Shown here piece after piece: positions 22,245 through 34,814 of a stretch of 64,000 bases of DNA. Made by a program: the position numbers and the translations under genes. The DNA lies in the NCBI GenBank assembly GCA_018340805.1, contig JACMZG010001914.1:44409414-44473413 (forward strand), written 5' to 3'. A model generated the notes under the pieces. That model saw only the letters and a list, made by a program, of their open reading frames with translations, was not told where the DNA came from and did not search any database. The first letter of the stretch is position 1. The number at the start of each line of letters is the position of its first letter. The stretch is from Microvelia longipes. Its lineage: Eukaryota > Arthropoda > Insecta > Hemiptera > Veliidae.

Positions 22245-24845
22245 TAAAAAAGTTTACTTCTTTAATTTTTTTTTTGCTTTGTAGAAAAAAAATAAAATAG
22301 GCTTTTCTTTATTCAACTTTTGTTTTTTTATCTTTTTTATGCTGAAATGAAATTTTTGTATGATAAGAGAGAGGGGAAGGTCGTGATAAGGTTGTACGTC
22401 CCCTGGATGCTCGCGAGGAAGTTCTGATCTCATTTTTACCCTAAATCACTTTGGTGTGCGTTTATATTTTGACTCGTTTATTTATATTCGTTTGTTTGCT
22501 TTTCTTTATAACTACGTCAAATTTTATTTTTCAATGTTGTGTTGTGTAATATCTAATTATAAAGAATTTTGATAACCAACTTTAGTTTAAATAAGGCAAA
22601 ATAAAGTATAGTTTAAATAAAAAAAGGGGTATTAGAATTTAAAAACAGTTAAAAATAGCGACAGTTGATTAAACTGTTTTTTAGTTAAACAAAAGATTGA
22701 TTAATTAAATGTGAATAACTCCAATCAAATTTTGAGAAGTGCTTCTTCATTGTAACTATTTAAATGAATTTCGATTCCGTCTCTACCAGAGGGTACGGAG
22801 TTTTAATATTTCGTCTCTACCAGAGAGTACGAGGTTTCAAGGGCTCTCTTTCCGACAAGACATGTAGACATTGAGACTCCCTCAGAGCTTAAGATTATAT
22901 CTTGGTAAGATTGATCATTTTGTATCTTTATAAGACCATCAACATGTTACTTACCTTTGTCGCGTTACACGAGGTACTTTCTTAAAGTGACACGTGTGAA
23001 ATGACACGTGTTTCCTTTATATCTGTCTAGAGCAAGGCCAAATTAATGACCTTTACCAGACATAATTCTTGTAAGGGCGATCTTATCGCCTCGGTAAATC
23101 AGATTTGTGAAGAAATCAAAGTATTATGTTATCTTCTTTATGAGAGATTCCGTACTTGAGGTACCTGCGGAGCAAGTTATTTTATTACCTTATTTACCCC
23201 CCACTAAAATAGCTCACTTGTAATTTTATTTCTTAATAATGAATTCAAATTTAACGCCTTTAATTGGCTATTCAGGCTTTATCTGTCAATACATCGATGC
23301 ATTTCGGGTTACTATTAGTTGTCAACTCATTACTTCATCGTTTAGATACAGTATTACAGCTTTAAAGGACTCCTGTCTCCTACCTGGCTTTCATGAACTA
23401 CGTTACTCATCAAGTAGTCTTACCTGCGCTTCATCAAGTATCTACTTGAAGTGTCTAATACTAGAGGGCAACCTTAAAATGATTAAGGAGCTAGAATAAT
23501 CAGACAAACCAACCGTCGTTTTTCAAAATCAACATAGCGTCTGATGAACCGCCATATTGAACGTGTGGAGATTTACCAAGTAAATTTAAGTTTATTTTAA
23601 TTATGTTTTGTTCAGTTTGAACTCGAAAGTAATATATTTATTCTATTTAAACAGCCGGTATCCGGTACGCGGCAGTTTGTCTCTTAATGCAAGAGACTCT
23701 CTTGAACTTCATCGTCTACTACTTCACTGCTCAGCTCAGCATTTTACTTATTCGGAACTTATTAAACGGGTGTAAGTTATTTATTTATTGGTTTGTATCA
23801 TTCTACGATAAATTAAATTAATTATATCTAACTAAAACTTGACGTAGACAGGCCAGACAAGAGTTCAGCTCACACTCCTAGTTACTTTGGTTCAATCACA
23901 TAATCAAGCATTCTCTTAATTTATATATTCCATGATTTGTAAACTAATTAACTATATTAATAACTGAAAACGTAATTTTTCTCAAAATTCGTTGCCTTGT
24001 TCTTTACATGTTCCAACCTTCCTTCTATCTTTAAGTTAAACTTTACGCATATTTTACAGTCCTCTAGGCTTCTTTCAAGTATTTATTCTTCTAGAGTTTC
24101 AAATTGCTGCACTCTCCCTGCGAAAACACGCCGAGAAGATGCTCAGCAACTTCGGAAAAAAATGTCCGTATGGAAATTTTTTTCCAAATCAATCAGTAAG
24201 ATTTTTTTCCCTAGACGTATTTTTTATACTTCTCAGACTTTATAATAGCATATGCTTGGAGTTTTAGTGACCAAAACTACAATTTTAATAACTTCCTAGT
24301 CAATGTGTCTCTGCTTATTCAGATCTTTAGACCAATGGGTTGTTATTTTACACTTATTTTTGCTATAACTTATTTGATCGTACGATATATTTTGATAAAA
24401 TATGAGTGTTAAACATTATTCGGATGTACATAGTTTCATGTTATGTTGCACCGTATGCATACATCGTATTGCTTTGCTAGTACATTTAATTTAATTCAAA
24501 CCAGATTATATTTATAGCTGTTATCAAGAGACTTTAGAATACTGGTTTTGTTCTTATAAAGAAATCAGGTCGCTCAGCAGCTTAGACTGATTTACTCAAT
24601 CAAATGGAACCGCTGTGGATGTTATAGAGGTGGCAGTGAGATAACTCAAAGGGTTAGTTTATTTATATTTAGTACGAGGAGTTTAATTTAGTTATTAGTT
24701 TATTTTTGCACAGGTTATAGTGCTCTTGTAAATTCTATAAGTCTCGTTTAAACGACCTGCCTGCCGAGAGCAGTAAGATGACCACTTGCATGTTATGTAC
24801 TCTGTTAGTTATGATTCAAACATTGGTTGGGTAAAACACCACACC
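22245..24845. other. No gene recognised
   Basis: Contains a tandem pair of TTTCGTCTCTACCAGAG-like segments (22778-22835). Frames at 23239-23499 and 23997-24245 have no recognisable motif. Confidence 0.4.
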
Positions 24846-24846
24846 A

Positions 24847-24849
24847 CAC

Positions 24850-24907
<58 letters not shown>

Positions 24908-24913
24908 ATATAT

Positions 24914-24958
<45 letters not shown>
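24847..24958. repeat. (AT)n microsatellite
   Basis: TA repeats with a few interruptions. Confidence 0.97.
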
Positions 24959-24959
<1 letters not shown>

Positions 24960-24960
<1 letters not shown>

Positions 24961-26330
24961 GGCTTTATAAACAGTTTTCTGAAGTAATAAAGGTCTCCCT
25001 AACAGAGAGTTCAGCCATCTGTTAGGTCGGGAAATTATTTCAGAAAAGCAAGTTAAAGGAAATATTAAAACCGCTTCAGGAATTTTTATTTCTCATAATT
25101 TTTATTTCTTTGAATAAATAAGTTTTATTCTTAAAACTCCACTGAGGGGTTTATGACGTGTCGAAAGTGTATTTTCAGGGTTATTACTTCCCGGAGTATT
25201 GTGCAGAAGAAAATTGGCTATAAAATAAATCATTCTCTAGTAACAATTATCCTAAGGCAAAGTTTAAGTTATTAAAGGGAGCAACGACTCAAGAAATTAA
25301 GTTATAAATAAAGGGCCGAGCTGGAAGAATGTGGGAGTCTTTTTAATTCGAAACGACAACATAGTCGTTAAGAACGATTTCTGGGTTAGAACCCACTGTT
25401 TGTCCTACTGGGTTTGGACATGGGCAAGACAACATGGGCTTTGTCACTCTTCTCGACGCAATTTCTAAGACCTTCTAACACAGGAACGTTAGAAACGCTT
25501 TTTATTGTTTTCCCCCTTTTTTTTCTTTGAAGAGGGTATTTTCAGTGTCCTTTTTGTAAAAGCCTTTTCGGTGCGCGGATTTTTTTTTAATAAAAAAGGG
25601 GTTGGAAAAGAGAATTTTCTAAAAAATAAATATATTTTATGATAAAAACTAAAGCAATGACAAACATTTTAAAGGTTTCCAAATAGGATGTAAAAACTAT
25701 GTGTTGAAATGAGTTACGGGGTCCTTGAACTTTCTCTCGCATCTTCGTACTCGTATCTCTCCTCTTCGTATTCGTATCTCTCCTCATAAAAATATCAAGT
25801 TGCCCAAAACCTTAAGGTCGGACCTCTAACTCAGAATAAAAATGTAATCTAACGTTTTTAGGGTCCTGTGAAATTCCAATTTTGGAGTTATACAGTTAAA
25901 AATTTAAAAAACAAAAAGTCTAAACTTCAGAACTATACTTTTGAAATATTGCAGGTCGAATTGTCATCTGTAGAGAAACATTTGTGGTTAATGCCCCTCC
26001 ATTTGGAAATTTTCCGATAGTATTTGTTAATACATTTTTAATGACAACATAATGGAATAACACGTTTCAAAAAGATTGAAAATATGATATTAATAACGGT
26101 CAGTAGGTAATCCAAATTGAGTGTTTTGGCGCTTATCAATGTTAAGACTCTTTACATTCTGAGGAGTTGACGTAGATTATCTTTGAGAAGTAATTGCTTA
26201 GTGAACAAAAAGTGGTTCTCATGACGCACCCCCCCCACCCATTTGTCATTATCCATTATTATTTCGTAAAAAGTATCCAATTACAATGTTCGTTTTAGTT
26301 AGTTCTCATTGTTTCTATGAACTCATCTTT
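24960..26330. other. No gene recognised
   Basis: Unassigned sequence. Small repeats in 25735-25785 (TCGTATCTCTCCTC) and a C-run at 26227 are the only features. Confidence 0.4.
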
Positions 26331-26543
26331 GTATAATAATAATGGTCGCTTAGAACCTTGCGGATCATTAGGGAACCACCTCAGGTGGTGGCGGCAAACA
26401 TTACTCTCAGAGTGTAAACTTAAGTTGGCGATCATTTAATTAAATAATAATCTTATATTACCTGAGACCGTAACCTGGGATGCGATCCCCAGACCTCCCT
26501 GGTGTCAAAGTTCAGTATAAATACTGACGCTTTAACGAAAATT
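26331..26543 (-). mobile_element. tRNA-derived SINE, family S1, 5'-truncated
   Basis: On the minus strand GTTAAAGCG (A-box end), a GATCGCATCCCAGG B-box region, a GAGGTGGTTCCC hairpin and GATCC-GCAA-GGTTC lead to an ATTATTATTATAC tail. The GNRA-loop stem has one mismatch here. Confidence 0.85.
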
Positions 26544-26544
26544 T

Positions 26545-27910
26545 AGTTCGATACACGTACTCAATTATTTTGGACAGGTACGCCAAGTATAAGAAAAATA
26601 TATTAAACATATATTAAACATTTAACAAACATGATTGGTGTATTTACAAACTTTCTTTCAGGACCCGACCGGACGTTGTACTCATGGCGCCCAATACAGT
26701 TAGTAGTTGTCCTAATGCACTGTTATAATATCTCACCAAAAAGTGGACTAAATTTCATTTAAAAATATATGTATATATTATCTTTTATTTCCACATAATG
26801 GAAATAAACTAACGTAAAAAACGCTTAGCTTGGGTAAATAAAACTTCGATAGAATATTGTCTTTAAGACACTAGCAATTTTTATGAAATGGCTCTATTGA
26901 TTTTTGAAACAATTGAGGCCAATTGAAAGCTTTCCATTGATTTCTGGTAATTACAGACTAATTGCTGTAATTATGTGATGGAGAATCAGATAAACAGCAG
27001 TCAAACCTTTGCGGGCTTAATTTCTGTCACATTTACTTTTTATGTGAACTTACTAGTACGAGTATATAATTCCACTATAATGGAAAATTTGGTTTTGTCG
27101 AGTAATTTTATTTTTTAAGTGAGGTGATGCAAGATTGTTGACCAAGTAGGAAATGTTACAGTGCACTATTGTCCAAACACAGAGTAGAACTACATAGCTC
27201 GTGATCTTCGTTATGATTTAATTATTTGTCCGATTTAACTATAATTGGCTGGCAGGTCAGTCAAAGTTTACAATGCAAATAAAAAATACGGAAAAAGACT
27301 GCATGTTTTTGAATAAAACAAGTTTTTGTAAAAATAAGGATCGATCACATTCCATGTTGTGAATTAAAGCAGACGTAAAAACTTCTGCAACCTACTTACC
27401 CTGTATTTACCTTCTACTTAATCATTCATTTCTGTTTAAAATCATAGTGTAATCGCCCTTGTGACCTTCCTCCTTTTGATCATTGATCAGAAACAACAAT
27501 GTTAGAAATCAATATTGTTGTGTTTACAATATTTATTTCTTAGACCTTCCTGAACATCTTACTTCGACTTTAAGATATTTTCGTGTTAATAATTGTATCC
27601 TTGCTAAGTACCACGATCCGGACTATATTACTTGGGTACTATTCTATAATGCAGTACCTAACAAAATAATTTGATACCAGGTTGCCAATAAAAAAAAACT
27701 AACTAAAGACTTATCATCTACAATCTTTATAAGGAAAAGCATCTGAATAGGGAAGAGCATGGGAGAGTATGTGTGGGGTGGGAAGGGGAAAGAAAATAAA
27801 CTCCACAAAGTAGGATGGTACCCGAGTAAGGAATGTTATATTGGCATAATAGTCTACAGGGTCCAGTTATGATGCCCACAGAAACAAGTTCATATAAATA
27901 ATAAATTAAG
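26545..27910. other. No gene recognised
   Basis: Unassigned AT-rich DNA. The frame at 27483-27674 shows no motif. Confidence 0.4.
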
Positions 27911-27954
27911 TGATTCAGGTCTTCCGGTGGTGACCGCGTTAGTGTAGATGAAGA

Positions 27955-27996
27955 ATCCGACGTTTCGCTTCCACTGTGGGAGGCATCTTCAGGGAT
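27955..27996 (-). ncRNA. Hammerhead-like ribozyme motif, minus strand
   Basis: On the minus strand CTGAAGA, a TGCCTCC/GGAAGC stem with a CACAGT loop, then GAAACGTC are flanked by ATCC and GGAT, which pair as stem I. This is the arrangement of the minimal type I hammerheads known from Penelope-like retroelements, where ACGT forms stem III between two copies. One extra U before stem II and a C-A mismatch in it depart from the consensus, so activity is uncertain. Confidence 0.65.
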
Positions 27997-28092
27997 ATAG
28001 GACATTACACAAAATTAAACACAATGCTCTACAAAACTGAACTGTTCAGTTCAGTTTTGTAGAGCATTGTGTTTCTATCCATAATGTCCTAT

Positions 28093-28134
28093 ATCCCTGA
28101 AGATGCCTCCCACAGTGGAAGCGAAACGTCGGAT
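28093..28134 (+). ncRNA. Hammerhead-like ribozyme motif, plus strand
   Basis: Same core as the minus-strand partner: CTGAAGA (28097-28103), stem II with a mismatch (28105-28122), GAAACGTC (28123-28130), and stem I of four pairs between ATCC (28093-28096) and GGAT (28131-28134). Cleavage would be expected after C28130. No Penelope RT or GIY-YIG domain is visible nearby, so this is an orphan end. Confidence 0.65.
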
Positions 28135-28184
28135 TCTTCATTTAGATCAACGCGGTCACCACCGGAAGGCCTAAATCTTCATGA

Positions 28185-30900
28185 CAATAACCGCGCAAGC
28201 CTACACAGTTTATTAAAATTAACAGGATAGCAATCCGAGTTAGTACCGAGGGAAAGAGGATAATATAGAAATACTAGTTTGACAGTGTACCAACCCAGGT
28301 TGGTCCCCTTAAAAAAATTTAAAGTATTTGTTCTTTTCTTAACTAAATTTGAAATAAACAGAAAAATATTATTGTTTCGACTTGTACTTTTAAGTTGTTA
28401 CTCCACTACACTTATCATTAGTGGTATTTATAATGAAAATATTACAAACCTCCTCATTTATATACCTAAAATTCAGAACATGTTAAGTAAAATTAAGGTT
28501 GGTGCACATGTAAATAGGTACCAACTCACTGGACATAAACCGCCTCCCAACATATCCAACGCCATCTTCTTGTCATTCTATCGAATCCTTATCTTTGTTC
28601 TTATCATTTGCAAAACGAATTTTTTTTATCCTTTTAACAATTTAAATAAATATTTATTGAATTAATAGTATAATGACCAAAAACACCACTATATATTTCT
28701 TTTCATGATAGAAGTCTGGTCGGAAACGGAGTCTTAAGCGTTGAGTCGGCTACTGTTAGCTCTGTTTCAGTCAGAGTGATGGGTGTGTTAAAGACGGATA
28801 ACGCATTCTATAATATCTTTATAGTTATGATAATGGGCATATTCATCAAAATTTACAAGTTTTATGAAAATGGAGCTTATAATATTGATTCAAGGTTACT
28901 AGATAGGAGATAAGGAACTTAATGTGTAAAACTACTCGCGTCTTAAAGAGGAACAAATTGAAAAGATAAAGTATTTATTTTGTAGAACACCCCGGGGGTC
29001 TTAGATATCTGGCTTCTACAGAAGTATAAGCAATTTTTTAGTTAAATACATTATACTGCTGATAGGGTTTATCGATAAAGTCTTTGTGCCTCTTTTACTT
29101 AACATGGGTTGTCGCGATTTTAGGGAAACCATCTTATTTCCTTACGCTTAAAAAAGGTGCCGACAGAAGAGATAGCTAAGAAAAGGAGCTAAATCTCATG
29201 GTTTAGGAGGGAGCGGATGGTTTGAATCTTTCCCACTTATCTTTCGACCTAATCGTCTCTTCTACCTCTTCTCGCAGTTTCGACAACAGACCAAGAGCAA
29301 TTTATCCTAAAACTTAATCCTCCCCGCCTTCTTCAAACTACCCGAAGAAAAACTTGGAAGTTTTTTACAAATGTTTTTAACTACATCACAATCTTTAACT
29401 TCTTTCGGGAGTTTCTCTTCCGACTAGCATATATCAAGGTCAGAAACTTTTCCAACCGCAATATTTTTTATCATATATTTTTCCAAGTGCCCACTTTACT
29501 CGGAAGGAATTTTCCTTTTGAAGAAATATAAAATATCTCGCGTTATTAAGCATTAAGATAACAAGAAATCATATTTTTCTTGGAGAAGTTAAACAATAAA
29601 CTATAACTGTTGAAACAGTAAATAACTGTTAACGAGCTTTTACAAGTTGAAAACAAGGAAAATCCTCATCAACAGCAGAGAAAACTTAATAATCTCTTGG
29701 AAAAACAATCCCTAACATCTTAATAATACGAGAAGTTAAAAAATGAATAATCTTTATCTTTTATTAAATTTTACATATTAAAATTTAATATGTAAAATAT
29801 TAAAAATAAAATGGCAAAAAAAAAAAAAAAAAAAAAAATAGGAAATTGTCAAATTTAAAAAAAGAAAAATTATAACAATTGTAAATTGTTAAAAATGAAT
29901 CGTTAAATATGAATTGTAAATTGAATCGAATCTGGTCATTATGTTTGTTAAAATTAAAGGGTGCAGTTTGTTTATTCTCTTTACATAATAAAGGAAATCG
30001 GATTTAATATCGCAGGATTTTGTAAACGAGTTTACTCTGGCCAGTTTCATTATCAATCAATTCAAGTTTTGATTATATTAAAAAGATCATTTTTTTAAAT
30101 TATTGATCCTTCTAGACGGATATAAATTAAGACCTGGCGCGACGCAGAGCGTTGTAATTTCGTAAGAAAATATAAAGCAAACAATTATAGTAGTTTTGTT
30201 AATTAGAACTAGAATGGAAGGAAAAGCATTTCGTGTCAACCAATTAAAACACAGAGTGTGTTTAAAGGGAACAAAAGCCGCAATTAGTGAGAATATGTCA
30301 CAGGGTTAGAGTGACGTCACAATTAGCGAGTCTGTTAGAGTGAGCATGCAAACAGCCGTAATTGCCTCTTTCTCGCCCCTTCCCAGGACACCGACCTTTA
30401 GAAGTAAATAAAACAGACCAGGAAAGTAAATATTTTCACAACCTCCCCCCCCCGTGACTAGTTTAGAAGCGACCGATATACTACCAGGGGGCGACTGATG
30501 TACAAACAGACATTATGGTAATGGAAATGCTTCGACAGAGGAATAGCGAGAAAATGCCTCTCCTCGGCAGTAAACAAATAAATCACTTTTATCAATTTTG
30601 ACCCTTTAAAACCGTTTCCTATTTTTTCCAGAATACAATCTTCTGGTATTGATAATGTATGCTCTATTCTTTGAGAATGTGTCATTTTATTTTAATGCCT
30701 GTTAGCATTACCTCAAACTATATACTCAAACAAGTCATTGCGTAGAGGTTGTGTTAATGTAATTACTTTTACCATTATTTTTTTTTTTTTTTTTGAGAAT
30801 GGCTGTATCATAGGTACTGTACTGACGAGATTCAATTGTCAAGATAGCAAAGAATTTGCTGACGAAGTCAGCGGACGTGACGCAGCTCTTCGGCTCTTTG
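28185..30900. other. No gene recognised
   Basis: Includes a 128-codon frame at 28279-28665, long for this window but hydrophobic, AT-driven and without a motif. A near-perfect hairpin lies at 29768-29798 and a run of A at 29816-29839. TGACGTCAC occurs near 30312. No gene model can be supported. Confidence 0.4.
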
Positions 30901-30904
30901 GAAT

Positions 30905-31154
30905 GTCGATTCATTCTGGATATTCGATTCACTCTGTATAGTCGATTCACTCTGTATTGCAGGTTCATTATGTATAGCCAATTCACTCTAGATAGTCGGT
31001 TCACTCTAGATTGTCGATTCGCTCAGGACTATCGATTCATTCTGGATAGTCGATTCACTCTGAATAGTCGATTCTTGCTCGATAGTCGGTTCACTTTAGA
31101 TTGTAGATTCATGTATAGTCAATTTACTCTGCATTGTCGATTCACAGTGGATTG
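30905..31154. repeat. 18-bp minisatellite, about 13 units
   Basis: GTCGATTCACTCTGTATA variants repeat every 18 bp. As 18 is a multiple of three, both strands stay open and would encode six-residue repeats (RFTLDS-like on plus, VNRLYR-like on minus). The variation does not favour either frame, so coding is unlikely. Confidence 0.95.
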
Positions 31155-31159
31155 TTAAG

Positions 31160-32515
31160 TTACATTGATTTTAATTCTGTCATTACTATTATCAGTATGT
31201 TGTTTTAAACATTAAGTAAAATGTTTTGAAACGGTAATTACGCTTAAAAGTTGTAACTAATTACATCAATTAGTTACTACAAAGGCGGCACTAATTATAT
31301 AAGAAGTTGTGCAAACAGCAGTAAATCAGAACTCTAACAATTAATGCGGCGTTAAGATTGACCGAAACTTAGGAAATAAGCAATTAGTTGTCTGATTTCA
31401 GTTTAGGGAATAGATAAGAAGTTTATAGTGAGGGGATCGAAACACGTTTGTTAACATAACTTCTGTGCATTATAGGGAGGGAATCTCTTGTATTAAACCC
31501 AAAACATTTTGATTATGCATTTTTGCTTCAGTAAAATATTTTATTGTTGTTCAGCTCAAAGTAATTGGCAAGATTTTTGATGCTCGTCAATCTTAAAAAA
31601 TTAAGGAGAAAATATATTAGACAAAATGGGTCACTATAAAGAATATAGAGCAATATAGGAAAGGTTAGCAAATACAAATTTAGAAACGATTAAAAAGAAT
31701 TAAAGATACGCTTGTTGATGGTCGTAATCTTAAGACCTTCGATTTATTACTTTTGACAAGATTGTATTTATACAAAGACTAGACTTATGGAATGTTTCTG
31801 ATTTTTTGAAATGCCATACTTTCCATAAGAAATTGTAGTTTTTTCCTATTGTGTAATAGAAATAAAATGTTGTTGTGCGAGCATAGAAGAAATCCTAAAT
31901 TGATACTTCCTTTCAAAATAGGAGGGCATTCACCGAAAAAAAAGAGAAAATGGGGGTTAGTTTGAATTTATTGTCCTTCCATTCGGTTTGAGAGGCAAAG
32001 CCAAGAAAAAAACTCATAGATTTACTTTTCTTGGAAAACGAACGAGGAGGGGGAGTCTTAACCACCCCGCCATTAATTTGTTTCTTTACCCGATTTGGAA
32101 AGAAACTCAACAAGATTGGGAGAAGGATATATAGAATTGTATAAAGAAAAAGAAGATGTATTCTTCTTTAAAGCCGCTTTTTTAAGATGAAAATTTTCGC
32201 GGCATTTTTCTTTTTTTAAAGTTATTCCTTTTTCTAAAAAAAAGTTGCCATGTTTTCCTTTCTTTACTCCAAAAGCTTTCTTGGATCAAATCCAGTAAAA
32301 AGTATTTCTTTTTTTAACACATTTTAATATAGCGAGTAAGTGAGTGCGACAAAGGACAAAAATGCTGCAAGGGAAGGGACGCGACCATTTTCACTATTTT
32401 AAACACACTTCCTGTATTTCTTTTATACAAATCTTTATTTTCATTTTCAAAATACAAAAAGAAATTTTCTTACTTAGCTGAAGGATAAAAATAACAATTT
32501 TCCTCACCTTCCAGT
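31160..32515. other. No gene recognised
   Basis: AT-rich. The antisense frame at 31913-32113 has no recognisable motif. Confidence 0.4.
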
Positions 32516-32640
32516 AAATTTTATATAATGACCTTTATGATTTTATATAATTAACGTTATAATTTTATATAATCAGCGTTATGCTTTTAAATAATAAACT
32601 TAATAATTTTATATAATTCGCTTTACGATTTTATTAATTA
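32516..32640. repeat. About 27-bp AT-rich tandem repeat
   Basis: TTTTATATAAT followed by a CGTTATGA-like element recurs about five times with drift. Confidence 0.8.
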
Positions 32641-32825
32641 AAAATTAAAAGACTGGTGAGAGGATTCTGCCCTCCTTAGCATACTTACTGTATTCGACAT
32701 TTTTACCAAAATTGAGTTATTTATTTTACGTGGTTCTTTATGGCCTTTAGATGAAAGAGAAACCTTTATTGAGGCCAAAAATATAATAAAAGTATTTGAA
32801 AAAATGATTTTAAAATTATAAATTT

Positions 32826-33000
32826 TACCGTATGTGCATTTTTTATTAAAAATGCTAAGGACTTTTTCCAGTATCTGCAAAAAGCTTAGCAATTTTACAG
32901 TATTTTTTGTAGATACGGTAAAATCGCTATGCATTTTGTAAATACGGTAGAATGCTTTAGCATTTTTACCTGTTTTGATTTGCAAATACGGTAGTTTTAA
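32826..33000. repeat. ATACGGTA hairpin-type repeats, left block
   Basis: Copies of TGTAGATACGGTAAAATCGC-type motifs occur in both orientations with TAGCATTTTTACC partners, so neighbouring units can pair (TTTTACAGTAT with ATACGGTAAAA). The repeat continues at 34815-35190 beyond the family A copy. Confidence 0.7.
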
Positions 33001-33360
33001 CACAAAAACAGTACTTTTTAAGGGGCACTGGATATTTTTAAGTTATGAAAAAGTAATTTTAGATTAAACAACACTGGTTTTGTAATTTAAGTTGGTAAAA
33101 CTGAATACCACTTGTTATCTGGCTTATCAAAACATATGTTTTTTTGCGCCAAATACCTTCAAAGAGAGGTAAATTGTCAACCAAGACTGTGAGAGTTGTT
33201 GATGTGTGCTTTATTTGTAATATATTTAATGTTTTTTTAAATATTTATTATTTTATTTAATATTTAATAAATATATAGATAACATTTTAAGTTTTAATTA
33301 TTTTAACAATCTTTTGTAATCTCTACAAAAGACTTAAAATTTTATGCTAAGGTTTATTAA

Positions 33361-34069
33361 AATTCTGGCGCGGTGGTCCGCATGTCGGGCGAATTTCCTT
33401 TGGATGCGTGTTTCCGTGCTTTTTACATTATATAAGTTTACAACTACTAAATAAATAATTCCGGCGCGGTGGTCCGCTGTTGGGCGAATTTCATTTAGAA
33501 TGCGTGTTTCCGTGCTAAACAACCCATTTCTTGCTTATGCAAGAACCATGCCCATTGCGTGGTTCCGGTTCATGCTTTAGAACCTAAGCAGTTACTCGAT
33601 TGTCAAGCACTGCTCGTAACTCATTTTGTCTGTATTTTTCAAAGGAAATGCACATAATTATCTAGTTGGTTGTACAAAACTATGCCTCTAAAATTAGAAG
33701 TACGCACTATTATTTGCACTAGTTTAAAGCTTAGTTACTTATCTTTAAGCTTAGTCAGTTATCTTTAAAGGTTTTAGCGCATTTCCTTTGGAAAATACAG
33801 ACAAAATGAGTTACGAGCAGTGCTTGACAATTGATTAACTGCTTAGGTTTTAAAGCATGGACCGGAACCACGCAATGGGCATGGTTCTTGCATAAGCAAG
33901 AAATGGGTTGATTAGCACGGAAACACGCATTCTAAATGAAATTCGCCCAACAGCGGACCACCGCGCCGGAATTATTTATTTAGTAGTTGTAAACTTATAT
34001 AATGTAAAAAGCACGGAAACACGCATCCAAAGGAAATTCGCCCGACATGCGGACCACCGCGCCAGAATT
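33361..34069. repeat. 700-bp palindrome (foldback), copy 2
   Basis: Arms of about 290 bp start AATTCTGGCGCGGTGGTCC at both ends. The spacer (33651-33777) contains TCTTTAAGCTTAGTCAGTTA-type repeats and is the reverse complement of that in copy 1. Confidence 0.92.
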
Positions 34070-34727
34070 ATTTTCTAGTTGTAAACTTATATTAAGTAAA
34101 AAAAACGATCAAAAATTATCGAGCCTTCCAGGATGTGAACCCAGGTACCCTGAGTTTGAATGGTCGTATTGACTCCGGACCACTGGCATTTAACTCAGAG
34201 GCCCAAAAAACATTGAAAACGACACCCTACTGAAAATTTAATTTTTTAATGACCCTAATTTTGGTTTTTCTATAATTTTTGTGGTTTTTTCGACTTTTTG
34301 GTAACTTAAAGTGGTCGTATTGACTTCAGACCGGTTTCATTCGATTCAGCGCCCAAAATTACATAGAAAACGACACCCTACTCGAAATTTATTTTTTATC
34401 GACCTAAGTTTTGGTTTTCGGTAATTTACAATGGTTTTTCCGATTTTTAGGTCACTTAGAGTGGTCGTATCGACTTCAGACCGGTTTCTTTCGATTCAAG
34501 CGTCTCAAAAAACATAAATATTGACCTTTTTCGCGGCAAAAAATATTAACCCTGAATTTTGCCGATTTTTTGAAAATTTCGCTGACTCAGCAAACCGGGT
34601 TAATGACGTCACAAAAACCTGGTTTTCAATAGGGTTCGTGTCCTCCTAAAGGTTAATTTTTGTACCAAGTTTGGTTAAAAAATATTAAACTGTTCGAAAG
34701 ATAGAGTGTTTACAAGAAAGTGTCTAG

Positions 34728-34731
<4 letters not shown>

Positions 34732-34803
<72 letters not shown>
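34732..34803. repeat. (AT)n microsatellite at end of family A copy 2
   Basis: An AT array joined to the TTTCTAGACAC end of the element. Confidence 0.95.
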
Positions 34804-34814
34804 AAGTAAGAAAA

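Larger units (their letters stand above)
27914..28180. repeat. Inverted repeat built of two Penelope-type ends
   Basis: Arms of about 125 bp face each other around a centre at about 28047, where ACAAAACTGAACTG meets its exact complement across two bases. Each arm contains one hammerhead-like motif and the GGTGGTGACCGCG / CGCGGTCACCACC segment. The arms differ by small indels, so they are not a simple assembly mirror. Confidence 0.9.
33361..34803 (-). mobile_element. Composite palindromic element, family A, copy 2
   Basis: The palindrome (33361-34069) is followed by the reverse complement of the copy 1 body: tRNA-like segment, three diverged 148-bp units, the bZIP motif pair, and the segment ending in AAGTGTCTAGAAA at 34729. 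It stops in an AT array. The head module (GGGATAGGCGTC) is missing, and only one A/B-box segment is present against two in copy 1. It splits the ATACGGTA repeat field, which lies on both sides. Confidence 0.78.

Noticed and set aside
25360..25480. Short frame with tryptophan-rich string suggesting a transposon protein
   Set aside because: No recognisable domain order, and the frame is very short.
28279..28665. 128-codon open frame on the plus strand
   Set aside because: Composition follows the AT-rich DNA (F, I, L, K, N), with no motif, signal or neighbours. Expected by chance in 64 kb.
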